Shown piece by piece: positions 49,166-63,700 of a stretch of 64,000 nt of DNA. Within the stretch, counting starts at the first letter, position 1. Every line of letters starts with the position of its first letter. Position numbers and translations under genes: made by a program. The notes below the pieces were generated by a model. That model saw only the letters and a list, made by a program, of their open reading frames with translations, did no database searches and was not told where the DNA came from. The stretch is from Eupeodes corollae (taxonomy: Eukaryota; Arthropoda; Insecta; Diptera; Syrphidae), in the NCBI RefSeq assembly GCF_945859685.1, contig NC_079147.1, positions 238,758,765 through 238,822,764 of the forward strand, read 5' to 3'.

Positions 49166-52100
49166 TTTTCGAAAAAATCGTGGGCTAACCCCTTGTCTAA
49201 AAATAACAATTTTTTCATTATTGTTCTGGACCCCACCAAGATATGCATCAAAAGAAAGGTCTTTTTAAGCTCTATCCATGCCTGCAAAGCAAAAGATTTT
49301 TCGAGCTCTATCTTCAGAAATATTTGTAGTATTGTAAAATTACGGAATTTCGACCCTGCCTGCCCATGACAAATTATGTGTCGGTGGCATTATGTCCTAA
49401 ACCAAGCCTTGAAAAAAGATGCGATTTTCACTGCTTGATAGGAAATTAATACACCTTTCTAACGATGTGAACATCCTCACAATTACCGACAATTTTGAAT
49501 TTTTCATTTTTTCGAAAAAATCGTGGGCCAACCCCTTGTCTAAAAATAACAATTTTTTCATTATTGTTCTGGACCCCACCAAGATATACATCAAAAGAAA
49601 GGTCTTTTTAAGCTCTATCCATGCCTGCAAACCAAAAGATTTTTCGAGCTCTATCTTCAGAAATATTTGTAGTATTGTAAAATTACGGAATTTCGACCCT
49701 GCCCATGACAAATTATGTGTCGGTGGCATTATGTCCTGAAGCAAGCCTTGAAAAAAGATGCGATTTTCACTGCTTGATAGGAAATTAATACACCTTTCTA
49801 ACGATGTGAACATCCTCACAATTATCGACAATTTTGAATTTTTCATTTTTTAGAAAAATCGTGGGCCCTTGTCTAAAAATAACAATTTTTTCATTATTGT
49901 TCTGGACCCCACCAAGATATACATCAAAAGAAAGGTCTTTTTAAGCTCTATCCATGCCTGCAAACCAAAAGATTTTTCGAGCTCTATCTTCAGAAATATT
50001 TGTAGTATTGTAAAATTACGGAATTTCGACCCTGCCTGCCCATGACAAATTATGTGTCGGTGGCATTATGTCCTGAACCAAGCCTTGAAAAAAGATGCGA
50101 TTTTCACTGCTTGATAGGAAATTAATACACCTTTCTAACGATGTGAACATCCTCACAATTACCGACAATTTTGAATTTTTCATTTTTTCGAAAAAATCGT
50201 GGGCTAACCCCTTGTCTAAAAATAACAATTTTTTCATTATTGTTCTGGACCCCACCAAGATATACATCAAAAGAAAGGTCTTTTTAAGCTCTATCCATGC
50301 CTGCAAACCAAAAGATTTTTCGAGCTCTATCTTCAGAAATATTTGTAGTATTGTAAAATTACGGAATTTCGACCCTGCCCATGACAAATTATGTGTCGGT
50401 GGCATTATGCCCTGAAGCAAGCCTAGAAAAAAGATGCGATTTTCACTGCTTGATAGGAAATAAATACACCTTTCTAACGATGTGAACATCCTCACAATTA
50501 CCGGCAATTTAGAATTTTTCATTTTTTCGAAAAAATCGTGGGCTAACCCCTTGTCTAAAAATAACAATTTTTTCATTATTGTTCTGGACCCCACCAAGAT
50601 ATACATCAAAAGAAGGGTCTTTTTAAGCTCTATCTATGCCTGCAAGCCAAAAGATTTTTCGAGCTCTATCTTCAGAAATATTTGTAGTATTGTAAAATTA
50701 CGGAATTTCGACCCTGCCCATGACAAATTATGTGTCGATGGCATTATGTCCTGAAGCAAGCCTTGAAAAAAGATGCGATTTTCGCTGCTTGATAGGAAAT
50801 TAATACACCTTTCTAACGATGTGAACATCCTCACAATTATCGACAATTTTGAATTTTTCATTTTTTCGAAAAAATCGTGGGCTAACCCCTTGTCTAAAAA
50901 TAACAATTTTTTCATTATTGTTCTGGACCCCACCAAGATATACATCAAAAGAAAGGTCTTTTTAAGCTCTATCTATGCCTGCAAACCAAAAGATTTTTCG
51001 AGCTCTATCTTCAGAAATATTTGTAGTATTGTAAAATTACGGAATTTCGACCCTGCCTGCCCATGACAAATTATGTGTCGGTGGCATTATGTCCTGAAGC
51101 AAGCCTTGAAAAAAGATGCGATTTTCACTGCTTGATAGGAAATTAATACACCTTTCTAACGATGTGAACATCCTCACAATTACCGACAATTTTGAATTTT
51201 TCATTTTTTCGAAAAAATCGTGGGCTAACCCCTTGTCTAAAAATAACAATTTTTTCATTATTGTTCTGGACCCCACCAAGATATACATCAAAAGAAAGGT
51301 CTTTTTAAGCTCTATCTATGCCTGCAAGCCAAAAGATTTTTCGAGCTCTATCTTCAGAAATATTTGTAGTATTGTAAAATTACGGAATTTCGACCCTGCC
51401 TGCCCATGACAAATTGTGTGTCGGTGGCATTATGTCCTGAAGCAAGCCTTGAAAAAAGATGCGATTTTCACTGCTTGATAGGAAATTAATACACCTTTCT
51501 AACGATGTGAACATCCTCACAATTACCGACAATTTTGAATTTTTCATTTATTCGAAAAAATCGTGGGCTAACCCCTTGTCTAAAAATAACAATTTTTTCA
51601 TTATTGTTCTGGACCCCACCAAGATATACATCAAAAGAAAGGTCTTTTTAAGCTCTATCCATGCCTGCAAACCAAAAGATTTTTCGAGCTCTATCTTCAG
51701 AAATATTTGTAGTATTGTAAAATTACGGAATTTCGACCCTGCCCATGACAAATTATGTGTCGGTCGCATTATGTCCTGAAGCAAGCCTTGAAAAAGATGC
51801 GATTTTCACTGCTTGATAGGAAATTAATACACCTTTCTAACGATATGAACATCCTCACAATTATCGACAATTTTGAATTTTTCATTTTTTCGAAAAAATC
51901 GTGGGCTAACCCCTTGTCTAAAAATAACAATTTTTTCATTATTGTTCTGGACCCCACCAAGATATACATCAAAAGAAAGGTCTTTTTAAGCTCTATCTAT
52001 GCCTGCAAACCAAAAGATTTTTCGAGCTCTATCTTCAGAAATATTTGTAGTATTGTAAAATTACGGAATTTCGACCCTGCCTGCCCATGACAAATTATGT

Positions 52101-53619
52101 GTCGGTGGCATTATGTCCTGAAGCAAGCCTTGAAAAAAGATGCGATTTTCACTGCTTGATAGGAAATAAATACACCTTTCTAACGATGTGAACATCCTCA
52201 CAATTACCGACAATTTTGAATTTTTCATTTTTTCGAAAAAATCGTGGGCTAACCCCTTGTCTAAAAATAACAATTTTTTCATTATTGTTCTGGACCCCAC
52301 CAAGATATACATCAAAAGAAAGGTCTTTTTAAGCTCTATCCATGCCTGCAAACCAAAAGATTTTTCGAGCTCTATCTTCAGAAATATTTGTAGTATTGTA
52401 AAATTACGGAATTTCGACCCTGCCTGCCCATGACAAATTATGTGTCGGTGGCATTATGTCCTGAACCGAGCCTTGAAAAAAGATGCGATTTTCACTGCTT
52501 GATAGGAAATTAATACACCTTTCTAACGATGTGAACATCCTCACAATTACCGACAATTTTGAATTTTTCATTTTTTCGAAAAAATCGTGGGCTAACCCCT
52601 TGTCTAAAAATAACAATTTTTTCATTATTGTTCTGGACCCCACCAAGATATACATCAAAAGAAAGGTCTTTTTAAGCTCTATCTATGCCTGCAAGCCAAA
52701 AGATTTTTCGAGCTCTATCTTCAGAAATATTTGTAGTATTGTAAAATTACGGAATTTCGACCCTGCCTGCCCATGACAAATTATGTGTCGGTGGCATTAT
52801 GTCCTGAAGCAAGCCTTGAAAAAAGATGTGATTTTCACTGCTTGATAGGAAATTAATACACCTTTCTAACGATGTGAACATCCTCACAATTACCGACAAT
52901 TTTGAATTTTTCATTTTTTCGAAAAAATCGTGGGCTAACCCCTTGTCTAAAAATAACAATTTTTTCATTATTGTTCTGGACCCCACCAAGATATACATCA
53001 AAAGAAAGGTCTTTTTAAGCTCTATCCATGCCTGCAAACCAAAAGATTTTTCGAGCTCTATCTTCAGAAATATTTGTAGTATTGTAAAATTACGGAATTT
53101 CGACCCTGCCCATGACAAATTATGTGTCGGTGGCATTATGCCCTGAAGCAAGCCTTGAAAAAAGATGCGATTTTCACTGCTTGATAGGAAATAAATACAC
53201 CTTTCTAACGATGTGAACATCCTCACAATTACCGGCAATTTAGAATTTTTCATTTTTTCGAAAAAATCGTGGGCTAACCCCTTGTCTAAAAATAACAATT
53301 TTTTCATTATTGTTCTGGACCCCACCAAGATATACATCAAAAGAAAGGTCTTTTTAAGCTCTATCTATGCCTGCAAGCCAAAAGATTTTTCGAGCTCTAT
53401 CTTCAGAAATATTTGTAGTATTGTAAAATTACGGAATTTCGACCCTGCCTGCCCATGACAAATTATGTGTCGGTGGCATTATGTCCTGAAGCAAGCCTTG
53501 AAAAAAGATGCGATTTTCACTGCTTGATAGGAAATTAATACACCTTTCTAACGATGTGAACATCCTCACAATTACCGACTATTTTGAATTTTTCATTTTT
53601 TCGAAAAAATCGTGGGCCA

Positions 53620-56600
53620 ACCCCTTGTCTAAAAATAACAATTTTTTCATTATTGTTCTGGACCCCACCAAGATATACATCAAAAGAAAGGTCTTTTTAA
53701 GCTCTATCCATGCCTGCAAACCAAAAGATTTTTCGAGCTCTATCTTCAGAAATATTTGTAGTATTGTAAAATTACGGAATTTCGACCCTGCCCATGACAA
53801 ATTATGTGTCGGTGGCATTATGTCCTGAAGCAAGCCTTGAAAAAAGATGCGATTTTCACTGCTTGATAGGAAATTAATACACCTTTCTAACGATGTGAAC
53901 ATCCTCACAATTACCGACAATTTTGAATTTTTCATTTTTTCGAAAAAATCGTGGGCTAACCCCTTGTCTAAAAATAACAATTTTTTCATTATTGTTCTGG
54001 ACCCCACCAAGATATACATCAAAAGAAAGGTCTTTTTAAGCTCTATCCATGCCTGCAAACCAAAAGATTTTTCGAGCTCTATCTTCAGAAATATTTGTAG
54101 TATTGTAAAATTACGGAATTTCGACCCTGCCCATGACAAATTATGTGTCGATGGCATTATGTCCTGAAGCAAGCCTTGAAAAAAGATGCGATTTTCACTG
54201 CTTGATAGGAAATTAATACACCTTTCTAACGATGTGAACATCCTCACAATTACCGATAATTTTGAATTTTTCATTTTTTCGAAAAAATCGTGGGCTAACC
54301 CCTTGTCTAAAAATAACAATTTTTTCATTATTGTTCTGGACCCCACCAAGATATACATCAAAAGAAAGGTCTTTTTAAGCTCTATCCATGCCTGCAAACC
54401 AAAAGATTTTTCGAGCTCTATCTTCAGAAATATTTGTAGTATTGTAAAATTACGGAATTTCGACCCTGCCCATGACAAATTATGTGTCGGTGGCATTATG
54501 TCCTGAAGCAAGCCTTGAAAAAAGATGCGATTTTCACTGCTTGATAGGAAATTAATACACCTTTCTAACGATGTAAACATCCTCACAATTACCGACAATT
54601 TTGAATTTTTCATTTTTTCGAAAAAATCGTGGGCTAACCCCTTGTCTAAAAATAACAATTTTTTCATTATTGTTCTGGACCCCACCAAGATATACATCAA
54701 AAGAAAGGTCTTTTTAAGCTCTATCCATGCCTGCAAACCAAAAGATTTTTCGAGCTCTATCTTCAGAAATATTTGTAGTATTGTAAAATTACGGAATTTC
54801 GACCCTGCCTGCCCATGACAAATTATGTGTCGGTGGCATTATGTCCTGAACCAAGCCTTGAAAAAAGATGCGATTTTCACTGCTTGATAGGAAATTAATA
54901 CACCTTTCTAACGATGTGAACATCCTCACAATTACCGACAATTTTGAATTTTGAATTTTTCATTTTTTCGAAAAAATCGTGGGCTAACCCCTTGTCTAAA
55001 AATAACAATTTTTTCATTATTGTTCTGGACCCCACCAAGATATACATCAAAAGAAAGGTCTTTTTAAGCACTATCCATGCCTGCAAACCAAAAGATTTTT
55101 CGAGCTCTATCTTCAGAAATATTTGTAGTATTGTAAAATTACGGAATTTCGACCCTACCCATGACAAATTATGTGTCGATGGCATTATGTCCTGAAGCAA
55201 GCCTTGAAAAAAGATGCGATTTTCACTGCTTGATAGGAAATTAATACACCTTTCTAACGATGTGAACATCCTCACAATTACCGACAATTTTGAATTTTTC
55301 ATTTTTTCGAAAAAATCGTGGGCTAACCCCTTGTCTAAAAATAACAATTTTTTCATTATTGTTCTGGACCCCACCAAGATATACATCAAGAGAAAGGTCT
55401 TTTTAAGCACTATCCATGCCTGCAAACTTAAAGATTTTTCGAGCTCTATCTTCAGAAATATTTGTAGTATTGTAAAATTACGGAATTTCGACCCTGCCCA
55501 TGACAAATTATGTGTCGGTGGCATTATGCCCTGAAGCAAGCCTTGAAAAAAGATGCGATTTTCACTGCTTGATAGGAAATTAATACACCTTTCTAACGAT
55601 GTGAACATCCTCACAATTACCGGCAATTTAGAATTTTTCATTTTTTCGAAAAAATCGTGGGCTAACCCCTTGTCTAAAAATAACAATTTTTTCATTATTG
55701 TTCTGGACCCCACCAAGATATACATCAAAAGAAAGGTCTTTTTAAGCTCTATCTATGCCTGCAAGCCAAAAGATTTTTCGAGCTCTATCTTCAGAAATAT
55801 TTGTAGTATTGTAAAATTACGGAATTTCGACCCTGCCTGCCCATGACAAATTATGTGTCGGTGGCATTATGTCCTGAAGCAAGCCTTGAAAAAAGATGCG
55901 ATTTTCACTGCTTGATAGGAAATTAATACACCTTTCTAACGATGTGAACATCCTCACAATTACCGACAATTTTGAATTTTTCATTTTTTCGAAAAAATCG
56001 TGGGCTAACCCCTTGTCTAAAAATAACAATTTTTTCATTATTGTTCTGGACCCCACCAAGATATACATCAAAAGAAAGGTCTTTTTAAGCTCTATCCATG
56101 CCTGCAAACCAAAAGATTTTTCGAGCTCTATCTTCAGAAATATTTGTAGTATTGTAAAATTACGGAATTTCGACCCTGCCCATGACAAATTATGTGTCGG
56201 TGGCATTATGCCCTGAAGCAAGCCTTGAAAAAAGATGCGATTTTCACTGCTTGATAGGAAATAAATACACCTTTCTAACGATGTGAACATCCTCACAATT
56301 ACCGGCAATTTAGAATTTTTCATTTTTTCGAAAAAATCGTGGGCTAACCCCTTGTCTAAAAATAACAATTTTTTCATTATTGTTCTGGACCCCACCAAGA
56401 TATACATCAAAAGAAAGGTCTTTTTAAGCTCTATCTATGCCTGCAAGCCAAAAGATTTTTCGAGCTCTATCTTCAGAAATATTTGTAGTATTGTAAAATT
56501 ACGGAATTTCGACCCTGCCTGCCCATGACAAATTATGTGTCGGTGGCATTATGTCCTGAAGCAAGCCTTGAAAAAAGATGCGATTTTCACTGCTTGATAG

Positions 56601-59600
56601 GAAATTAATACACCTTTCTAACGATGTGAACATCCTCACAATTACCGACTATTTTGAATTTTTCATTTTTTCGAAAAAATCGTGGGCCAACCCCTTGTCT
56701 AAAAATAACAATTTTTTCATTATTGTTCAGGACCCCACCAAGATATACATCAAAAGAAAGGTCTTTTTAAGCTCTATCCATGCCTGCAAACCAAAAGATT
56801 TTTCGAGCTCTATCTTCAGAAATATTTGTAGTATTGTAAAATTACGGAATTTCGACCCTGCCCATGACAAATTATGTGTCGGTGGCATTATGTCCTGAAG
56901 CAAGCCTTGAAAAAAGATGCGATTTTCACTGCTTGATAGGAAATTAATACACCTTTCTAACGATGTGAACATCCTCACAATTACCGACAATTTTGAATTT
57001 TTCATTTTTTCGAAAAAATCGTGGGCTAACCCCTTGTCTAAAAATAACAATTTTTTCATTATTGTTCTGGACCCCACCAAGATATACATCAAAAGAAAGG
57101 TCTTTTTAAGCTCTATCCATGCCTGCAAACCAAAAGATTTTTCGAGCTCTATCTTCAGAAATATTTGTAGTATTGTAAAATTACGGAATTTCGACCCTGC
57201 CCATGACAAATTATGTGTCGGTGGCATTATGTCCTGAAGCAAGCCTTGAAAAAAGATGCGATTTTCACTGCTTGATAGGAAATTAATACACCTTTCTAAC
57301 GATGTGAACATCCTCACAATTACCGACAATTTTGAATTTTTCATTTTTTCGAAAAAATCGTGGGCTAACCCCTTGTCTAAAAATAACAATTTTTTCATTA
57401 TTGTTCTGGACCCCACCAAGATATACATCAAAAGAAAGGTCTTTTTAAGCTCTATCCATGCCTGCAAACCAAAAGATTTTTCGAGCTCTATCTTCAGAAA
57501 TATTTGTAGTATTGTAAAATTACGGAATTTCGACCCTGCCCATGACAAATTATGTGTCGATGGCATTATGTCCTGAAGCAAGCCTTGAAAAAAGATGCGA
57601 TTTTCACTGCTTGATAGGAAATTAATACACCTTTCTAACGATGTGAACATCCTCACAATTACCGATAATTTTGAATTTTTCATTTTTTCGAAAAAATCGT
57701 GGGCTAACCCCTTGTCTAAAAATAACAATTTTTTCATTATTGTTCTGGACCCCACCAAGATATACATCAAAAGAAAGGTCTTTTTAAGCACTATCCATGC
57801 CTGCAAACCAAAAGATTTTTCGAGCTCTATCTTCAGAAATATTTGTAGTATTGTAAAATTACGGAATTTCGACCCTGCCCATGACAAATTATGTGTCGGT
57901 GGCATTATGTCCTGAAGCAAGCCTTGAAAAAAGATGCGATTTTCACTGCTTGATAGGAAATTAATACACCTTTCTAACGATGTAAACATCCTCACAATTA
58001 CCGACAATTTTGAATTTTTCATTTTTTCGAAAAAATCGTGGGCTAACCCCTTGTCTAAAAATAACAATTTTTTCATTATTGTTCTGGACCCCACCAAGAT
58101 ATACATCAAAAGAAAGGTCTTTTTAAGCTCTATCCATGCCTGCAAACCAAAAGATTTTTCGAGCTCTATCTTCAGAAATATTTGTAGTATTGTAAAATTA
58201 CGGAATTTCGACCCTGCCTGCCCATGACAAATTATGTGTCGGTGGCATTATGTCCTGAACCAAGCCTTGAAAAAAGATGCGATTTTCACTGCTTGATAGG
58301 AAATTAATACACCTTTCTAACGATGTGAACATCCTCACAATTACCGACAATTTTGAATTTTGAATTTTTCATTTTTTCGAAAAAATCGTGGGCTAACCCC
58401 TTGTCTAAAAATAACAATTTTTTCATTATTGTTCTGGACCCCACCAAGATATACATCAAAAGAAAGGTCTTTTTAAGCACTATCCATGCCTGCAAACCAA
58501 AAGATTTTTCGAGCTCTATCTTCAGAAATATTTGTAGTATTGTAAAATTACGGAATTTCGACCCTACCCATGACAAATTATGTGTCGATGGCATTATGTC
58601 CTGAAGCAAGCCTTGAAAAAAGATGCGATTTTCACTGCTTGATAGGAAATTAATACACCTTTCTAACGATGTGAACATCCTCACAATTACCGACAATTTT
58701 GAATTTTTCATTTTTTCGAAAAAATCGTGGGCTAACCCCTTGTCTAAAAATAACAATTTTTTCATTATTGTTCTGGACCCCACCAAGATATACATCAAGA
58801 GAAAGGTCTTTTTAAGCACTATCCATGCCTGCAAACTTAAAGATTTTTCGAGCTCTATCTTCAGAAATATTTGTAGTATTGTAAAATTACGGAATTTCGA
58901 CCCTGCCCATGACAAATTATGTGTCGGTGGCATTATGCCCTGAAGCAAGCCTTGAAAAAAGATGCGATTTTCACTGCTTGATAGGAAATTAATACACCTT
59001 TCTAACGATGTGAACATCCTCACAATTACCGGCAATTTAGAATTTTTCATTTTTTCGAAAAAATCGTGGGCTAACCCCTTGTCTAAAAATAACAATTTTT
59101 TCATTATTGTTCTGGACCCCACCAAGATATACATCAAAAGAAAGGTCTTTTTAAGCTCTATCTATGCCTGCAAGCCAAAAGATTTTTCGAGCTCTATCTT
59201 CAGAAATATTTGTAGTATTGTAAAATTACGGAATTTCGACCCTGCCTGCCCATGACAAATTATGTGTCGGTGGCATTATGTCCTGAAGCAAGCCTTGAAA
59301 AAAGATGCGATTTTCACTGCTTGATAGGAAATTAATACACCTTTCTAACGATGTGGACATCCTCACAATTACCGACAATTTTGAATTTTTCATTTTTTCG
59401 AAAAAATCGTGGGCTAACCCCTTGTCTAAAAATAACAATTTTTTCATTATTGTTCTGGACCCCACCAAGATATACATCAAAAGAAAGGTCTTTTTAAGCT
59501 CTATCCATGCCTGCAAACCAAAAGATTTTTCGAGCTCTATCTTCAGAAATATTTGTAGTATTGTAAAATTACGGAATTTCGACCCTGCCCATGACAAATT

Positions 59601-60580
59601 ATGTGTCGGTGGCATTATGCCCTGAAGCAAGCCTTGAAAAAAGATGCGATTTTCACTGCTTGATAGGAAATAAATACACCTTTCTAACGATGTGAACATC
59701 CTCACAATTACCGGCAATTTAGAATTTTTCATTTTTTCGAAAAAATCGTGGGCTAACCCCTTGTCTAAAAATAACAATTTTTTCATTATTGTTCTGGACC
59801 CCACCAAGATATACATCAAAAGAAAGGTCTTTTTAAGCTCTATCTATGCCTGCAAGCCAAAAGATTTTTCGAGCTCTATCTTCAGAAATATTTGTAGTAT
59901 TGTAAAATTACGGAATTTCGACCCTGCCTGCCCATGACAAATTATGTGTCGGTGGCATTATGTCCTGAAGCAAGCCTTGAAAAAAGATGCGATTTTCACT
60001 GCTTGATAGGAAATTAATACACCTTTCTAACGATGTGAACATCCTCACAATTACCGACTATTTTGAATTTTTCATTTTTTCGAAAAAATCGTGGGCCAAC
60101 CCCTTGTCTAAAAATAACAATTTTTTCATTATTGTTCAGGACCCCACCAAGATATACATCAAAAGAAAGGTCTTTTTAAGCTCTATCCATGCCTGCAAAC
60201 CAAAAGATTTTTCGAGCTCTATCTTCAGAAATATTTGTAGTATTGTAAAATTACGGAATTTCGACCCTGCCCATGACAAATTATGTGTCGGTGGCATTAT
60301 GTCCTGAAGCAAGCCTTGAAAAAAGATGCGATTTTCACTGCTTGATAGGAAATTAATACACCTTTCTAACGATGTGAACATCCTCACAATTACCGACAAT
60401 TTTGAATTTTTCATTTTTTCGAAAAAATCGTGGGCTAACCCCTTGTCTAAAAATAACAATTTTTTCATTATTGTTCTGGACCCCACCAAGATATACATCA
60501 AAAGAAAGGTCTTTTTAAGCTCTATCCATGCCTGCAAACCAAAAGATTTTTCGAGCTCTATCTTCAGAAATATTTGTAGT
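53620..60580 (+). repeat. Higher-order repeat, 3409-bp period (10 monomers), two copies
   Basis: Marker units recur at +3409: the doubled GAATTTTGAATTTTTC (54943 and 58352), GACCCTACCC (55149 and 58558), ACATCAAGAGAAAGG (55383 and 58792), GTTCAGGACCCC (56726 and 60135), and GATGTAAACATCC (54571 and 57980). Copies run about 53.7-57.2 kb and 57.2-60.6 kb. A few point differences exist, such as CTCTATCC against CACTATCC near 54380 and 57789. Confidence 0.85.
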
Positions 60581-60799
60581 ATTGTAGAACTACGGAATTT
60601 CGACCCTGCCCATGACAAATTATGTGTCGGTGGCATTATGTCCTGAACCAAGCCTTGAAAAAAGATGCGATTCTCACTGCTTGATAGGAAATTAATACAC
60701 ATTTCTAACGATGTAAACATCCTCACAATTACCGACAATTTTGAATTTTTCATTTTTTCGAAAAAAATCGTGGGCTAACCCCTTGTCTAAAAATAACAA

Positions 60800-63700
60800 T
60801 TTTTTCATTATTGTTCTGGACCCCACCAAGATATACATCAAAAGAAAGGTCTTTTTAAGCTCTATCCATGCCTGCAAACCAAAAGATTTTTCGAGCTCTA
60901 TCTTCAGAAATATTTGTAGTATTGTAAAATTACGGAATTTCGACCCTGCCCATGACAAATTATGTGTCGGTGGCATTATGCCCTGAAGCAAGCCTTGAAA
61001 AAAGATGCGATTTTCACTGCTTGATAGGAAATAAATACACCTTTCTAACGATGTGAACATCCTCACAATTACCGGCAATTTAGAATTTTTCATTTTTTCG
61101 AAAAAATCGTGGGCTAACCCCTTGTCTAAAAATAACAATTTTTTCATTATTGTTCTGGACCCCACCAAGATATACATCAAAAGAAAGGTCTTTTTAAGCT
61201 CTATCTATGCCTGCAAGCCAAAAGATTTTTCGAGCTCTATCTTCAGAAATATTTGTAGTATTGTAAAATTACGGAATTTCGACCCTGCCCATGACAAATT
61301 ATGTGTCGATGGCATTATGTCCTGAAGCAAGCCTTGAAAAAAGATGCGATTTTCGCTGCTTGATAGGAAATTAATACACCTTTCTAACGATGTGAACATC
61401 CTCACAATTACCGACAATTTTGAATTTTTCATTTTTTCGAAAAAATCGTGGGCTAACCCCTTGTCTAAAAATAACAATTTTTTCATTATTGTTCTGGACC
61501 CCACCAAGATATACATCAAAAGAAAGGTCTTTTTAAGCTCTATCTATGCCTGCAAGCCAAAAGATTTTTCGAGCTCTATCTTCAGAAATATTTGTAGTAT
61601 TGTAAAATTACGGAATTTCGACCCTGCCTGCCCATGACAAATTATGTGTCGGTGGCATTATGTCCTGAAGCAAGCCTTGAAAAAAGATGCGATTTTCACT
61701 GCTTGATAGGAAATTAATACACCTTTCTAACGATGTGAACATCCTCACAATTACCGACAATTTTGAATTTTTCATTTATTCGAAAAAATCGTGGGCTAAC
61801 CCCTTGTCTAAAAATAACAATTTTTTCATTATTGTTCTGGACCCCACCAAGATATACATCAAAAGAAAGGTCTTTTTAAGCTCTATCCATGCCTGCAAAC
61901 CAAAAGATTTTTCGAGCTCTATCTTCAGAAATATTTGTAGTATTGTAAAATTACGGAATTTCGACCCTGCCTGCCCATGACAAATTATGTGTCGGTGGCA
62001 TTATGTCCTGAACCGAGCCTTGAAAAAAGATGCGATTTTCACTGCTTGATAGGAAATTAATACACCTTTCTAACGATGTGAACATCCTCACAATTACCGA
62101 CAATTTTGAATTTTTCATTTTTTCGAAAAAATCGTGGGCTAACCCCTTGTCTAAAAATAACAATTTTTTCATTATTGTTCTGGACCCCACCAAGATATAC
62201 ATCAAAAGAAAGGTCTTTTTAAGCTCTATCTATGCCTGCAAGCCAAAAGATTTTTCGAGCTCTATCTTCAGAAATATTTGTAGTATTGTAAAATTACGGA
62301 ATTTCGACCCTGCCTGCCCATGACAAATTATGTGTCGGTGGCATTATGTCCTGAAGCAAGCCTTGAAAAAAGATGTGATTTTCACTGCTTGATAGGAAAT
62401 TAATACACCTTTCTAACGATGTGAACATCCTCACAATTACCGACAATTTTGAATTTTTCATTTTTTCGAAAAAATCGTGGGCTAACCCCTTGTCTAAAAA
62501 TAACAATTTTTTCATTATTGTTCTGGACCCCACCAAGATATACATCAAAAGAAAGGTCTTTTTAAGCTCTATCCATGCCTGCAAACCAAAAGATTTTTCG
62601 AGCTCTATCTTCAGAAATATTTGTAGTATTGTAAAATTACGGAATTTCGACCCTGCCCATGACAAATTATGTGTCGGTGGCATTATGCCCTGAAGCAAGC
62701 CTTGAAAAAAGATGCGATTTTCACTGCTTGATAGGAAATAAATACACCTTTCTAACGATGTGAACATCCTCACAATTACCGGCAATTTAGAATTTTTCAT
62801 TTTTTCGAAAAAATCGTGGGCTAACCCCTTGTCTAAAAATAACAATTTTTTCATTATTGTTCTGGACCCCACCAAGATATACATCAAAAGAAAGGTCTTT
62901 TTAAGCTCTATCTATGCCTGCAAGCCAAAAGATTTTTCGAGCTCTATCTTCAGAAATATTTGTAGTATTGTAAAATTACGGAATTTCGACCCTGCCCATG
63001 ACAAATTATGTGTCGATGGCATTATGTCCTGAAGCAAGCCTTGAAAAAAGATGCGATTTTCGCTGCTTGATAGGAAATTAATACACCTTTCTAACGATGT
63101 GAACATCCTCACAATTACCGACAATTTTGAATTTTTCATTTTTTCGAAAAAATCGTGGGCTAACCCCTTGTCTAAAAATAACAATTTTTTCATTATTGTT
63201 CTGGACCCCACCAAGATATACATCAAAAGAAAGGTCTTTTTAAGCTCTATCTATGCCTGCAAGCCAAAAGATTTTTCGAGCTCTATCTTCAGAAATATTT
63301 GTAGTATTGTAAAATTACGGAATTTCGACCCTGCCTGCCCATGACAAATTATGTGTCGGTGGCATTATGTCCTGAAGCAAGCCTTGAAAAAAGATGCGAT
63401 TTTCACTGCTTGATAGGAAATTAATACACCTTTCTAACGATGTGAACATCCTCACAATTACCGACAATTTTGAATTTTTCATTTATTCGAAAAAATCGTG
63501 GGCTAACCCCTTGTCTAAAAATAACAATTTTTTCATTATTGTTCTGGACCCCACCAAGATATACATCAAAAGAAAGGTCTTTTTAAGCTCTATCCATGCC
63601 TGCAAACCAAAAGATTTTTCGAGCTCTATCTTCAGAAATATTTGTAGTATTGTAAAATTACGGAATTTCGACCCTGCCTGCCCATGACAAATTATGTGTC

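Larger units (their letters stand above)
45059..49250 (+). repeat. Nested higher-order repeats (1018-bp and 1841-bp periods)
   Basis: Units with GAATTGTTCATT occur at 45138, 46156 and 47658, and units with GTCTTAAAATAAC near 45519, 46537 and 48378. The shift between 45059 and 46077 is 1018 bp (three monomers). A longer block starting about 46440 recurs 1841 bp later. It includes a CTGCCTGTGCCC variant (near 46697 and 48538) and a rearranged short monomer. Confidence 0.8.
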
